Source: Neostapfia colusana (Eukaryota; Streptophyta; Magnoliopsida; Poales; Poaceae). From it: a stretch of 64,000 bases of DNA. The DNA is taken from NCBI GenBank assembly GCA_030760725.1, contig JASWHV010000011.1:18873501-18937500 (forward strand), written 5' to 3'. The position numbers and the translations under genes are program-made. The notes under the pieces are model-generated. The model was not told where the DNA came from. It made no database searches and worked only from the letters and a program-made list of their open reading frames with translations. This document shows positions 10,040-20,843 of the stretch, piece after piece; the first letter of the stretch is position 1, and each line of letters opens with the position of its first letter.

Positions 10040-13000
10040 TGTAACACCCCAAAAACTGTTAAGAGGGGAATTTAAAAATTTTTGGCCGTATTGCATGTGG
10101 TGCAGAAATTCAATGACACGCGGGGCCCGCCGTCGTCTTCCTCCTCGCGCGCGCGCTCGGCCGATCCCGGGACTCCTCTCTCTCCCGAATCAAAACTACC
10201 CCCGGAAACCCGCGACCCCAGCCGAATTCTGGTCCGGGACAACTCAAACTCGATCACAACCGACACACCGCCCTCCCCCGTATATATATAAACGCCGGCA
10301 TCACCCCGTTTTCCCCACCCGATCAGCTGTTTTTCCTCCCGGTGAGAACCGAAGCTCCGATCATCGATTTCTCTCGATCTCTGCTCGGATTTTCCGATCT
10401 AACGCGCTGATCGTGTTCCACCGCCTCCGGGAAATCACACAGGTGCAGAAAACTCGGTGGTTTGTGCTCTAGGCACAGCTCCGACGAGCACCGCAGCGGT
10501 TCCACCTCGGACCTCGATGCCGACATCCTTCCAGGACCTCCGGGCTCAAGAAAAACCCCGAGGTGAGACCCCCGACCTCCCCTCTACCGATCTATGCCAT
10601 GAAATCCCAGTTTTAGGAGGAATAGACGGAGATCCGAAGTTCTCCGGCGAGATCGCCGCCTCCCGCCGCCGCGCGCCGCCGGGCGGCGCCGCTCGCACAC
10701 GGTCACAACGACGTGGCCGCTTATGCGCCGTCTATTTTAAATCGCACGGTAGAATTAAAGCCCGCGCGTACCGGTTCGGCGATCTAATCCGAGCCGTCTG
10801 TTTTAAATCGGACGGTCCACATCAGCCACGCATTATAAAGGCCAGGATTCTTACGCGCTACCCCCTGGGGATCTCAGAAAATACGAGCTAGCCCTGGAAA
10901 CTTCTGATCTAGCCCCTAGAACTTCAGAAATTCATGTAAATTCATTTAAAAATCAGTTTTAGCCCCTGGACTTAATAAAAATTAGGAAAACCCCTCTGTT
11001 ATGAGTAGCTAGACCACTGGAAATTTATGAAATAGTAATAGACCCTGTAGTGGGGTGAGTTTACCTTTTTAACCCTATATGATATTAAATTTAGGAATTT
11101 GAATATGTGATTAGGATTTAAAATTTAAAAGGTGAGACAAACACATTGTAAATTCAAATTTAAACTCTCCTAGCACTTGGAAAACTTTAGAATGAGTTAA
11201 AAGTAGATTTTAAGCTGAAATGAATCTGTTTAATTGATTGTTCATATTTATTAGTTATAGGGACACAATCTTAGGTTAGGAAATAATTCTGAAAATTGGT
11301 AAAATAAATTTAAATTAGTTCACATCAGAGGAGAAGTTCAAAAATATATTATTTAATAGATCAGAACCTATTTTGTTTAGATGATGTGTCTTACTATTTT
11401 CATAATAAAGTTCACATTTAGGCATAGAAAATAAATCTGAAAATATAGGAAAAAAGGTATGCATAACTAGAAAATGGTAAATGAAGTTTCCAAATCCAAA
11501 GATTTCAGTTTAGGATTTGGTAGAAGATCTGAAAGCCCATTTGGAGTAGGAAAATACCTTCCAGGCAAACTTGGTAGTTAAGAAGTATATTAATTAAATT
11601 TAAAGAATTTATTCAAATTGAAAATTCATATATAGTGTGCAAACAGAAATCTGAAATACAAAAGTTAGAAATCATATACATATGTTTAAAAGTGCATGAA
11701 GGCTAAAAATCAACACAGCTAGAGTAAACACAACACCCAGAAATGTGGATGACTATCATATGTATGTATGTGTGGAGTGAAAGTGTGAACTATGTCTTAT
11801 GGATTGTTGTTTTCTTTTGCTATGTGTGTTGGCATGAGTAGAACCTGCCCCAGAGCAAGTTCTTCCCTTCCAAGATCAGGACTATCCATTCCCAGAGCAG
11901 CAGGAAGAAGGCAAGTGTCCTTGACCACTTTGTTCCTATACTAGGATGTGTAGATAGAATTATTTGCATTGTCAATTGAAATATGAAACCCATGCTAGGA
12001 AGTTTCCCTAGAATTGCATTACCTTGTTTTCCTTGTAGCTTGGGTTGGGATTTGCTTTATTATGTCATTCATTCATATTACTTATGCTTAGCCATGCTTA
12101 GAATGGGATAAGTGGGATATGATATCATCAACTTGTTTACCTTACTCTTAAATGAGACATTATGAGTTATGTAGAGGTAGGGATCGAGGCAAGTTGGATG
12201 ATTTGGTTGGTGCTGGGTGCACGAGACTCGGGTTTGTGTTTAGTACTTGCCTGGATCCTAAGGACCGGTTCATGGAGCATGTAACCTGGCTTTACCGTGC
12301 CAACCACATGCTGAGATGGGGCAGCTTGGCCAATTAATTAGGTGTATCCCCGGCGTAGAATGGGTGTGTTGGATGGTGCGGGGAGTAGGTGTCAGCTGGA
12401 CTACCATATGAACCGCAAGGCTCAAGAGGGGGCCACTGCAGCGGGGTTGGAGCCTCTTGTATGCTGTTAGGGGTGAAACCTCAGTGGGCCCACGCTCGTC
12501 AGGAATCCTTTTGTAAAGGCTTCGTAGTGATCTCCTAGTTACACACCTGGGAAGTGTGAATGTGGTTCGTAGCCACTGGCATAATGGAGGTTCTTTTAGT
12601 CCACCCGGCAACGGGGAATGAAATCACTACATGTGGGTACAGTGGTGCAAACTCTGCAGAGTCAAAACTGTCATGACAGCCGTGCTCACGGTCAAGAGGG
12701 GCTTGGACTTATTCATGATTAGAGGAATGATGACTTTGGAAGTTGTGGATGTTAAGTGGGGAGCTTAACATTGGAAATGATGTTATGGTTATTTGATTAT
12801 GATGATGGGTTGGGAGATTGGGATCATTTCACCTGTGTAGTAATGTAGGTGCTTAATAAGCTAAGGTAATAGGTATTAATTGCGTAGTGCTTTAACCATG
12901 AGTTCAACCTCTCCTTGTTCTAGCCATGCATGACATAACTTTCCCACACTTGCTGAGTACCAACGGTACTCAAACTTGCATATTTGTTGGTTTAAATTGC

Positions 13001-13312
13001 TGCTCAGGTCAAGGGGATGATGTGGTGTTCAATGACCAAGACTTCGGACCCGAAGAAGGATTCTAGGTTCATGGAGCCCCCGGGCAACGCCTGTGACGGA
13101 GCCCACAAGAATAATATTCCGCTGCTATTTTATTTACATGTTATGAACTTATTATCGTTCATCGAGACATATGCTATGTAAGACTTATTTATATTCGACA
13201 CCTGGCTTGTAATAAATGATGCTTCACTATTTGTCATCACATGTATGAGAAAAAGATTCTGGCATACATGTGATATTCACTCGGTTGTTCTTCGGAGAAA
13301 CCGGGTGTGACA
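10040..13312 (+). repeat. E3 5' LTR
   Basis: A 3273-bp LTR, TGTAACACCCC to GTGTGACA. It lacks a segment of about 160 bp present in the 3' LTR at about 34030-34190. It has a GC-rich U3 to 10900, then a long AT-rich tail. TATA-like TATATATAAA lies at 10283-10292. No protein-coding gene lies inside; the open frames are chance. Confidence 0.92.
10283..10292 (+). promoter_or_regulatory. TATA box of the E3 5' LTR
   Basis: TATATATAAA precedes CGCCGGCATCACCCC, and the same arrangement recurs at 34355-34364 in the other LTR. Transcription would be expected to start about 30 bp downstream, near 10315-10325. Confidence 0.6.
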
Positions 13313-13316
13313 GAAG

Positions 13317-13328
13317 TGGTATCAGAGC
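13317..13328 (+). promoter_or_regulatory. E3 primer-binding site (tRNA-Met)
   Basis: TGGTATCAGAGC lies four bases after the 5' LTR. It is complementary to the 3' end of plant initiator tRNA-Met and would prime minus-strand DNA synthesis. Confidence 0.9.
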
Positions 13329-13357
13329 CAAGGTTGCCCGTAGGAACGTGGACCTAG

Positions 13358-13531
13358 GTAGAAATGGACGTATTTAAGGACCCTATTTTCTTAAAAACTA
13401 TTTTACAAGGTGTGGGTTGAAAAGTGTTATTTAATGGGGTCACTTTCTTCATCTTACCCCAACTTTTATTCAAAATTAGGATTTTTGTTTAAAATTTTAT
13501 CTAACTTAAGTTTAAATGCTTTATGTTTTAG
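13358..13531 (+). other. Candidate leader intron of E3
   Basis: A donor-like AG|GTAGAA at 13356-13363, a branch-point-like CTAAC at 13501-13505 and an acceptor TTTATGTTTTAG ending at 13531 define a possible 174-nt AT-rich intron. The acceptor abuts the ATG of ORF0 directly. This is a sequence-pattern call only. Confidence 0.4.
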
Positions 13532-14302
13532 ATGGTTCGCATGATCCGCACCGCTCGCAAGTCCACCGGAGGGAGAGTTCCCGTAGTTGCCCTTGCCCTG
13601 AGAGAGGAGAACCGTCCGGTGACGTACCTCTCCTACGGATTGGCAGTAGGAGGCTTGTTGCGCCGTATTCGACGCATGCTCCAAGCCGCCGGCAATACGG
13701 GCAAGCTAATCATACACTACAGCTCCACCCGAACCATCCGTGAGAAGCGGGAAGAATGGAGTTCGGAAATGAGGATTATCCACGAAAATCAGCTGCTCAA
13801 GATCCACCGCTCTCCAGCTTGTCGAGCGACACAGGTCGATGCGGAGAAGGATGTCACCTGGGAGGCAATCACCTGCCAGAGTCACATCTATCGTCGCCAC
13901 CTGGACAGGACTGAGTACATGTATGTCCTCCAGCGTGAGAGTGGTACCACGGAGTACAAGTACCTGCCAGTGCAGCAGGGGACTTCCCATGAGCACATGG
14001 ACCTGTGCTTGGAGGATGCTGCTATGCTTAGCACTCGACTGCAGGAGTGCCAGCAGGAGCTTCAGGATGTTCGTGACACCGTGAAGGAGACTGAGGCGTT
14101 GCTTCGAGCCAGCTTGAGGGCGAGAGAAAGAGGAGATGGGAATGAACTGTGTGTCACCGTGAATGACACATGGACTCCTGACTCCCCAGACCGCCGGGCG
14201 AGCAGGCGTCGCCGCACTTCTCTACCAGCAGCTTCCCCACCCAAAGCGGAGTCAGAGGGCAGCCGCAATAATGAGGAAGATCCCGAGGAGCCAGCTCAGT
14301 AA
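13532..14302 (+). CDS. ORF0 of E3, intact; N-terminus mimics the histone H3 tail
   Basis: This is an uninterrupted 256-codon ORF between the primer-binding site and gag. Its first 22 residues align without a gap to canonical histone H3 counted from the initiator Met: 13 of 22 are identical, including TARKSTGG (residues 7-14, so K10 corresponds to H3 K9), R3, P17, L21 and A22, with R15 in place of K14. The middle is not recognised. A Glu/Gln/Leu-rich helix (about 163-200) could form a coiled coil. A basic run DRRASRRRR (about 219-228) could be a nuclear signal. The tail is acidic. Extra ORFs before gag are known in some grass gypsy elements (RIRE3/RIRE8, from memory), with no established function. 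gag and pol of the same copy are broken while this ORF is open. ATG at 13532 follows a splice-acceptor-like AG. A role in chromatin is inference. Confidence 0.75.
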   Translation: MVRMIRTARKSTGGRVPVVALALREENRPVTYLSYGLAVGGLLRRIRRMLQAAGNTGKLIIHYSSTRTIREKREEWSSEMRIIHENQLLKIHRSPACRATQVDAEKDVTWEAITCQSHIYRRHLDRTEYMYVLQRESGTTEYKYLPVQQGTSHEHMDLCLEDAAMLSTRLQECQQELQDVRDTVKETEALLRASLRARERGDGNELCVTVNDTWTPDSPDRRASRRRRTSLPAASPPKAESEGSRNNEEDPEEPAQ

Positions 14303-14621
14303 TACGAGTCGTGTAGAGTCCTTTCTTATAGTTCAGCGGGTTATCGAGTAGTCGAGTCAATACCTTAGTTAATGGTGTGTTAATGTTTGGTGTGTGACGT
14401 GAGTTGTGGAAGCCATGGGCAATTGTCCATAACCTCGTTTTTAAGTTGCTTTGCTTTGATGTGTGAACCCCTATGAATTAAGAGTGCATTTATTTTCGTG
14501 TAAAACGTGAAACCCTCAGAAAATGTTAATATAATAACACCCCATGAATTTTTAGTTTAAACAAGCAAATTGGGAAGTTAACACGTAATGCTTTAAATTG
14601 ACATTTGGTTGATCATGATAG
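14303..14621 (+). other. E3 spacer between ORF0 and gag
   Basis: This is an AT-rich untranslated stretch with no supported gene. It ends with GATAG directly before the gag ATG. Confidence 0.4.
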
Positions 14622-16435
14622 ATGGCCGGAAGAGGAAAGGGTCGTGGTGCCAACCCCGCCAACAACAACGATGAGGCAGGCAACCCTCATCTTTCTGGAG
14701 GACAAGACAGGGGTGGTCGCCGTGAAGGAGTTGATCCCATCCACCAAATGCTTGAAAATTAGAATCAGCTCATCCAAAGCCTGACTCAAGTGGTGGACAA
14801 CTTGCACCAAGCTCCACCTCCACAAGCTGCACCACGCCAACCAAGGTTGAATAAGTTTCTAGGGACTCAACCTCCAAAGTTTGCAAGTGTTGTTGAACCT
14901 CTGTAGGCAGATGATTGGCTAAAGACCATTGAGAGCAAGATGAGGATCATACAACGCCAAGGATATGAGAGGGTGCTGTTTGCCTCTCACCAATTGCATG
15001 GACCTGCTGCTGATTGGTGGACCGCTTACGTGGCCGCCCATCATGACCCTGAGAACATCACTTGGGAAGAGTCCAAGCGTAGCTTCCGCAACCATTACAT
15101 ACCCAGGGGTAAACTCAAAAACAAGAGAAAGGAGTTCTTGGGGCTGCAGCAAGGAAACATGACTGTGAGGGAATACCTCACTAAATTCACCCAACTATCC
15201 CGTTATGCCCCAAGGGACATAGAGACTGATGAGCAGAAACAGGATTGCTTCGTGGAAGGACTTACAGCAGAAATGCAGTGTGCAATGTCCTCCAACGAGT
15301 ATGAAAGCTTCCAAAAGATGGTGGACAGAGCATTTGTTGTAGAAAGGAAGCTGAAGCCTTGGAAAATGAAAACAAGAGGAAGGCAGGATGGTCACACCAA
15401 GCCTCGGGTAGCAACACCCGCCCACGTCTGATGCAGCAACCCGCAGGGCAGACGAGCCGTGCTGCGGTACCCTACTCCGCGCCGAGAGGGTACAACCCGA
15501 ATTTCAGGCCTCCGTCAGCACCAACACAGCCACAACGTCAGTTTGTACAGCAGCCTCGCCCCGCATATCCACCTCGACCAGCAGTACAAGGACCCCCAAA
15601 CCAACCCCAAGACAACAAAGGCCAGGCACCTAAGGTTGGGGTGCAATGCTTTAACTTTGGTGAAGTGGGGCACTACGCCCATAAATGCCCAAAGAAGAAG
15701 CCCGTGCAGCCGCAACAACAGAATGTGATGCGAGGACGGGTGAACCACGTGACCATGGAGGAAGCGCAAGAGACACCCGATGTGGTAGTTGGTAAGTTTC
15801 CTGCCAATTTACACATTGCAACCCTGTTGTTCGATTCTGGCGCTACCCACTCGTTCATTGCCCAAGGGTTTGTTAAGAAGCATGATCTAGCAACAACACA
15901 AATGAACCATATGCTAGCAGTAAACTCTCCAGGTGGAGAAATAAGGACAATACAACTGTGTCCCATGGTTAATCTAGACATTAATGGGATAGTATTTACT
16001 GCCAACCTCATAGTGATAGATTCACAAGGGATAGATATTATTTTGGGCATGGATTGGTTGACCAAACATAAGGGAAGCATCCATTGTTCGACCAGAACGG
16101 TGGAACTAACTCACCCCAGTGGCACAAAAGTAAAGTTCATAACAATACAAGAGCCTAGGAGGGACATTAAATTAAATCAAGTTGAGGTGAAAGTGGAGGA
16201 GATCAGGATTATCAGGGAATATCCAGACGTTTTTCCGGAGGAGTTGCCAGGTATGGCTCCCAATCGTGAAGTGGAATTCGCGATTGAGCTAGTGCCTGGA
16301 ACAGCTCCGATATACAAGAGACCTTATTGGATGGACTCCAAGCAGCTGGGAGAACTCAAGGATCATTTAAGAGAATTGACAGGGAAGGGGTACATTCGTC
16401 CTAGTTCCTCACCATGGGGAGCTTCAGTGATATTT
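14622..16435 (+). pseudogene. E3 gag-protease-RT start, decayed, interrupted by E4
   Basis: The start is ATG at 14622 (product begins MAGRGKGRG). In-frame TAG codons fall at about 14759 and 14903. Gag capsid homology runs over 14940-15431 (ADDWLKTIESK through FVEGL). A frameshift between about 15359 and 15431 moves to the frame used up to 16435. The zinc knuckle near 15648 reads CFNF-GEVGH-YAHKC: the second Cys is Phe. The aspartic protease has an intact DSGATHSF (about 15835-15858) and ILGMDW. The RT N-terminus (SSSPWGASV) ends at 16435, where E4 is inserted. The frame resumes at 31258. Nucleocapsid binding and protein expression are lost. Confidence 0.88.
16431..16435. repeat. E4 target-site duplication, left copy (TATTT)
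   Basis: TATTT directly precedes the TGTGGGG start of E4 and is repeated at 31253-31257. Both lie in the E3 reverse transcriptase. Confidence 0.93.
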
Positions 16436-16985
16436 TGTGGGGACCCCGCCGTCCCGATCACTCACGGGGACGGGATACCTCGCCCGGGAATCGCATTGGG
16501 TGGTGTCGTGCGATGCGGCACCCAACAGCACACATAATAAAGCATCATATTACATAAATCGAGCGGAAACTTACAAAGTTTTGACTTTACAAATACTTCT
16601 CAAAATAAACTACAGCGGAAGACTATTACAACTCACGACTCATATCTATGCTAAGCAACAGAGAAGGTGTCCAGCCCGCGGAATCTTCTCACTAGCACCA
16701 CTATCACAGTAGCAGCGGCAGGGGTTGCCATGAGTTCACCACTCGGAGAGTTCCGAATCTCCTTAGGCACCCATACATCTCCGCGTACAGTTATTTCCTG
16801 CAAAACAACTTGTACAGTATCTGTGAGCACGAAGCTCAGCAAGACTGACCCGTCACCCTAGTCATGAAACTCTATATGATGGAAATAGAGGGCTGATTAT
16901 AGAAGTTTGCACAAACGACCAACTTGAGCTAAAGGGAAGTCCTTACTTCAAGTTTTAAGCAACTTTTATAGCCCTCACGCAATTT

Positions 16986-17030
16986 ACATCGAGACTCCAC
17001 AATCAAACAAGAAACGCTTCATCTCGATGT
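16986..17030 (-). promoter_or_regulatory. Conserved LTR hairpin 1 (E4 3' LTR)
   Basis: Perfect 9-bp arms ACATCGAGA (16986-16994) and TCTCGATGT (17022-17030) enclose a 27-nt loop whose sequence equals that of the E2 hairpin at 4351-4377. Compared with E2 the stem differs at three positions on each arm, and all three pairs stay Watson-Crick. Confidence 0.7.
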
Positions 17031-17096
17031 CACTTGCCCGAGGTGAAAGTAACTTTAGTGAGCTATCCTAGACTCAAACTGACCTTGCGCCATTAA

Positions 17097-17139
17097 CGTC
17101 GAGACTCCACAATCAAACAAGAAACGCTTTGCCTCGACG
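17097..17139 (-). promoter_or_regulatory. LTR hairpin 2, diverged duplicate of hairpin 1 (E4 3' LTR)
   Basis: Arms CGTCGAG (17097-17103) and CTCGACG (17133-17139) enclose a loop that shares GACTCCACAATCAAACAAGA with hairpin 1. The stem differs from CATCGAG/CTCGATG of hairpin 1 by one compensated pair. The surrounding about 110-bp module is duplicated. I found no counterpart in the E2 LTR. Confidence 0.6.
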
Positions 17140-20100
17140 CTACTAGCCCAAGGTGGAAATTAAATTTAGTGAAGTGTTGCTCGTTCCTCATCTCCATTAT
17201 GAGGATTACCCACGAAGCATATTAAATGTTTTCCCGGTTCATTACTACGTCACGACGCAGAGAACAAGTATGCTCACTACCGCGAGCGACGGTGATTGCA
17301 ATCAAAAACACCCGGCTGACACGACACGTACGCCCGTACTCGATGTTGCACACAGCAACCGTCACTGACGTCATACGTGGCCACCTTTCACACGACACCC
17401 AAATGTCGAACTGGTCCCACCGACTGGGATTAAGTCTCTCTACGGCAAACCCTCGTAGGGAAGACTTCTCTATCCTTTCAGCATCGGCATCAGACGGTGA
17501 GGTATGCCTCGAAACCCAGGTTAACATGTTACATCGGTTTCCTGGGTCCCATATAGCCAGTATGCATCCGGTACACAACTCAAACTTGCCCAACGGGCCG
17601 CACACGAGAACGGGCCTTAATCGACTCAGACATAGACTAGGCTCACAGGACCACGTCCTTGACCTTCCATCCACTGCCCGGTCTCCATTCCCACTATGAG
17701 GATCAATTCCCAACTCTTCCGATTGATCCCCCTAAATCCCTGTTCACGAGTAGGAATCTGCCCACTCGAGGTTTGCTTCTTTTAATCCACTTTTGTTGAG
17801 ATCAGCAGTTATAATGAATTGATAACATATCCTACATTAAACTCCAGGGTTTTCTGGGTCATGCATTTGGGGTTTCATACCATCTAGACGTAATGCAATA
17901 AATATAATACTAGACGTATGAAGTGAATACAAATAGAAACTTGTAAATTTGATGCAAACCGGGGCTTGCCTTTGTTTTGCAGGTGACTTATATATATATG
18001 CAGTTAGTGAAGACCACTTGGTGCTTGATCAACTTCTTTCCTCTTTCCTTGATTTCTACTCCGATGACTTCAACTCCTCCACGTAGATACTACACGTGAT
18101 GAATATGCATATCGTTTAATTGTAAAGACTTTGCTACAAGTCCTAATAATAAGTTTTCAAAAAAAACTGGAACTCTGTTTAAGAATTTAAAATGACACTG
18201 GTGCTAGTGGTTTAGGTTTGGATCTAAGCATATGATTAAAGGCTAAGTGGTTTTCCCCCTCTTCTATATTGATCACTTAAGGAGGTTAAAAAGAACAGGG
18301 GTGACCCAGGGCTCCAATGGGGCTGAGAATTTTCATGTGAGTTCCTTGTCACAAGAAAGTCCTCTGGCCCAAAAATTAGCACTTTTCATTGAGTGGTTTG
18401 CTCAGCATAATTTTCTAAGCAATTAAGCAAAGAAGAATTAATTCTGAGATCCCACCCACGTTCATGCAAAAATTAGTGAACCACAATTTCAATTATAGCT
18501 CATAGAGTTTGCATGAATTTTCCTAGCATTTTTGGAGCTAAGGAATAGCTAGAACTGAATTTCCAAGTTTAGGAAATTCTCTGAAATTGTTTTCTGTATT
18601 CATTTGAATACAGAAACTTAAAATCAGAATTAACCTAACTAAATCAACCCCAAATGAGTTGAAAACTTTACAGGTGTTCACTAATACCCTAAAGACTATT
18701 CTGGCAAAATTTGAGGATTTTTGGATTAACCAAACTCCCTCTAAAATTCCGTTGCTAGAAAGCTTTAAAGAATTTTACAGAATTAAATAAAGGGTTTCAT
18801 ACAAATTGGGTTCTACATTTGGATAGTACTCTATCAGAGGAATCCAACAAAATTTGTTTCACAATTTTTGGATTCTCCTACCCAAAGTTGTAGCTATTCA
18901 AAGTTTGAACTGAAATTCCCCAAAATGTTCAAATACTGTCAGTGGGTCCAGGGACAGGTGTCACTCGCTGAGGCAAGCCACACGGGGCTACAGGGTATTT
19001 CCCGCGCCACCACACCAGATCCCTGCGCCACAGCCGATCAAATATTTGAAAAACCGTCGCTGACGGGCGGGACCCACCGGGTCGTCTTCTACCTCGGGCC
19101 CCCGCGCCCGCGCGCCGCCGTGCTCGCCGGAGTTCGACGGATCCCGGCCTCCGGGCCATCCCCCGAGCCCTCCCTCGCCGCTAGGGCCTTATTTCACGTG
19201 CTGAACACTATGGAACCCTCTTCCCCGGCCGGCGATGGCTCTAACCTAGCTGGCCACGGCGCGGCGGCTCTGGACCGGTTCGGCAACGTCGCCCGGTCAT
19301 CCTAGCCTGCCCAGACCTCGGTGGAACGGCGCTACAGCACCAGTGGACGCCAGGGAGGATCGTCCGGGTGGTGAAGCAGCCTGCAAATGGCCCTAACCTA
19401 GCTCTCATCGGGAGCCCGAACCGCCCCACCATAACCGCCGTGGAAAAAGTGTGAAATACGTCGTGCACAATGGTTTTCAGGCCTTGGTTGCAAAAGGGCA
19501 AAAGATCGCCGGCTAGCCCAGCTCGTGTGTGCAAGATTTGACGGCCTAAGAATGAGAGGGACAATCGAATTTGGTATTACCGTATCAGAAGGTCGGATGG
19601 TGCCCGACGGCGATCTTTTCCCAAATTCAAGCCCGATAGATCATCTCATGGCTTGAGCTTCGGGGATGAGCATCAGGGGCTCCCAGCGCATCCGCGGGCG
19701 CTCTAGCTCGGGCCTGAGAAGCTCTCGGTGGGGCTGTCCACGTGAGACCAGCTCGGTTTCCCGATGGTGAGCCTCGGTACCCGGTGAAATTCGTCAAATT
19801 GTGATCAAACGATGCGGCAACGCCACGGAGTAGAGCGATGGGTCGCTAGAGCACACGCTGGCGCTCACTTCTTCCGTGGATCACTCGGGCAGTGGAGGGG
19901 GCGACGCGGTTTGCACAGGCAGAACGAGAAACGGCGCCGGGAGGTTCCTGTTGTGCGTGCGAGAGTGGGAACCGAGGACAACGCGCGAGCTGCGTGATAA
20001 GGAGGGGGGAAACCAGCTCGCCAGCACAGAGGTCGCGAGGGAGAGGTGGCGTCGGCCTTGCCCCGGTGTCGCACGGTGAGAAGGACCGAGGCGGTCTCGG

Positions 20101-20774
20101 TGGCGCGATGACTTCATGAGGAGGAGAAAAACAGAGACCGTGCACCTCCTGAGCTGAAGATCTTTTGCACACTCATCTCCCCCAATGACATGTGGGCCCC
20201 ACAATTCAGTACCTCTTTCCTCAAAATATCTCCAAAGTTTGACAATTATCCAACCCAATTGTTTGAAAATTGGAAACTGAGCTCATTTGACAAGTTTGGA
20301 CAAATCCCATGCAAATTCAAATGTTCATTTGAATTCTTTGCACATTTGACTCCCTTTGGAAAAATGGGCAGCAAATCTTTTCAACAATTAATGAAACTTT
20401 GCCTCCCCACTAATTTGGACCTAAGGAATCCAAATATGCCACTTGATCCTTGTGTTAGCTGCTGCAAACAATAGTTTGGACACAACAGTTTTGAATTTCT
20501 CATTGTGTCCTTCTCTCACTTGAAGTTTGAATTTACCTTTAGTCCATCTCTGATTTTTAAACCCTTCCCTTGAACTTGAGCTCTTCATTTCTGGGGTTTT
20601 AATCTACATGAGGTCCATCCATGCAGCAACCCTAAGTTTGTTTAGAAGAATTCTCACCAATGTTATCATATGTGGGAAAAAGTTTCAACTAAGCCCCTTA
20701 TTCATACACATGACTCCAACATTTGTGCAAACTCGTGTTTCTTTGTATTCACATTTTTTTGGGACCTTTACAAT

Positions 20775-20790
20775 CCTCCCCCCTTAAAAG
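20775..20790 (-). promoter_or_regulatory. E4 polypurine tract
   Basis: Minus-strand TTTTAAGGGGGGAGGA lies just before the 3' LTR and is the expected primer for plus-strand DNA synthesis. Confidence 0.85.
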
Positions 20791-20843
20791 AATATCGTCC
20801 CGAGATTACAAAAGAAAGATGAGACGGAAGGTAATTACAACAA

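Larger units (their letters stand above)
16436..20772 (-). repeat. E4 3' LTR
   Basis: 4337 bp, TGTGGGGACC to CTTTACA in plus orientation. It has an AT-rich section around 18100-18900 and a GC-rich section around 18950-20150. A TATAAA-like site on the minus strand is at 16965-16970. Two related hairpins lie at 16986-17030 and 17097-17139. Open frames on either strand repeat in the other LTR and have no recognisable product. Confidence 0.94.

Noticed and set aside
10072..10891. Ser/Pro/Arg-rich frames in the E3 LTRs
   Set aside because: They come from GC-rich U3 sequence present in both LTRs. They contain the promoter region and no recognisable protein.
13317..13328. Possible tRNA gene fragment
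   Set aside because: The 12-base match to tRNA-Met is the primer-binding site, repeated at 26894, 46166, 48146 and 50913. No cloverleaf surrounds it.
17987..18000. TATATATATA run as the E4 promoter
   Set aside because: It is not conserved in the related E2 LTR and sits at an uncertain position. I kept it out of the promoter calls.
18868..19305. Open frames of 76-145 codons inside the E4 LTRs (also at 29405-29785)
   Set aside because: They repeat in both LTRs, show no known motif, and match the GC-rich LTR segment. They are chance frames in a non-coding repeat.
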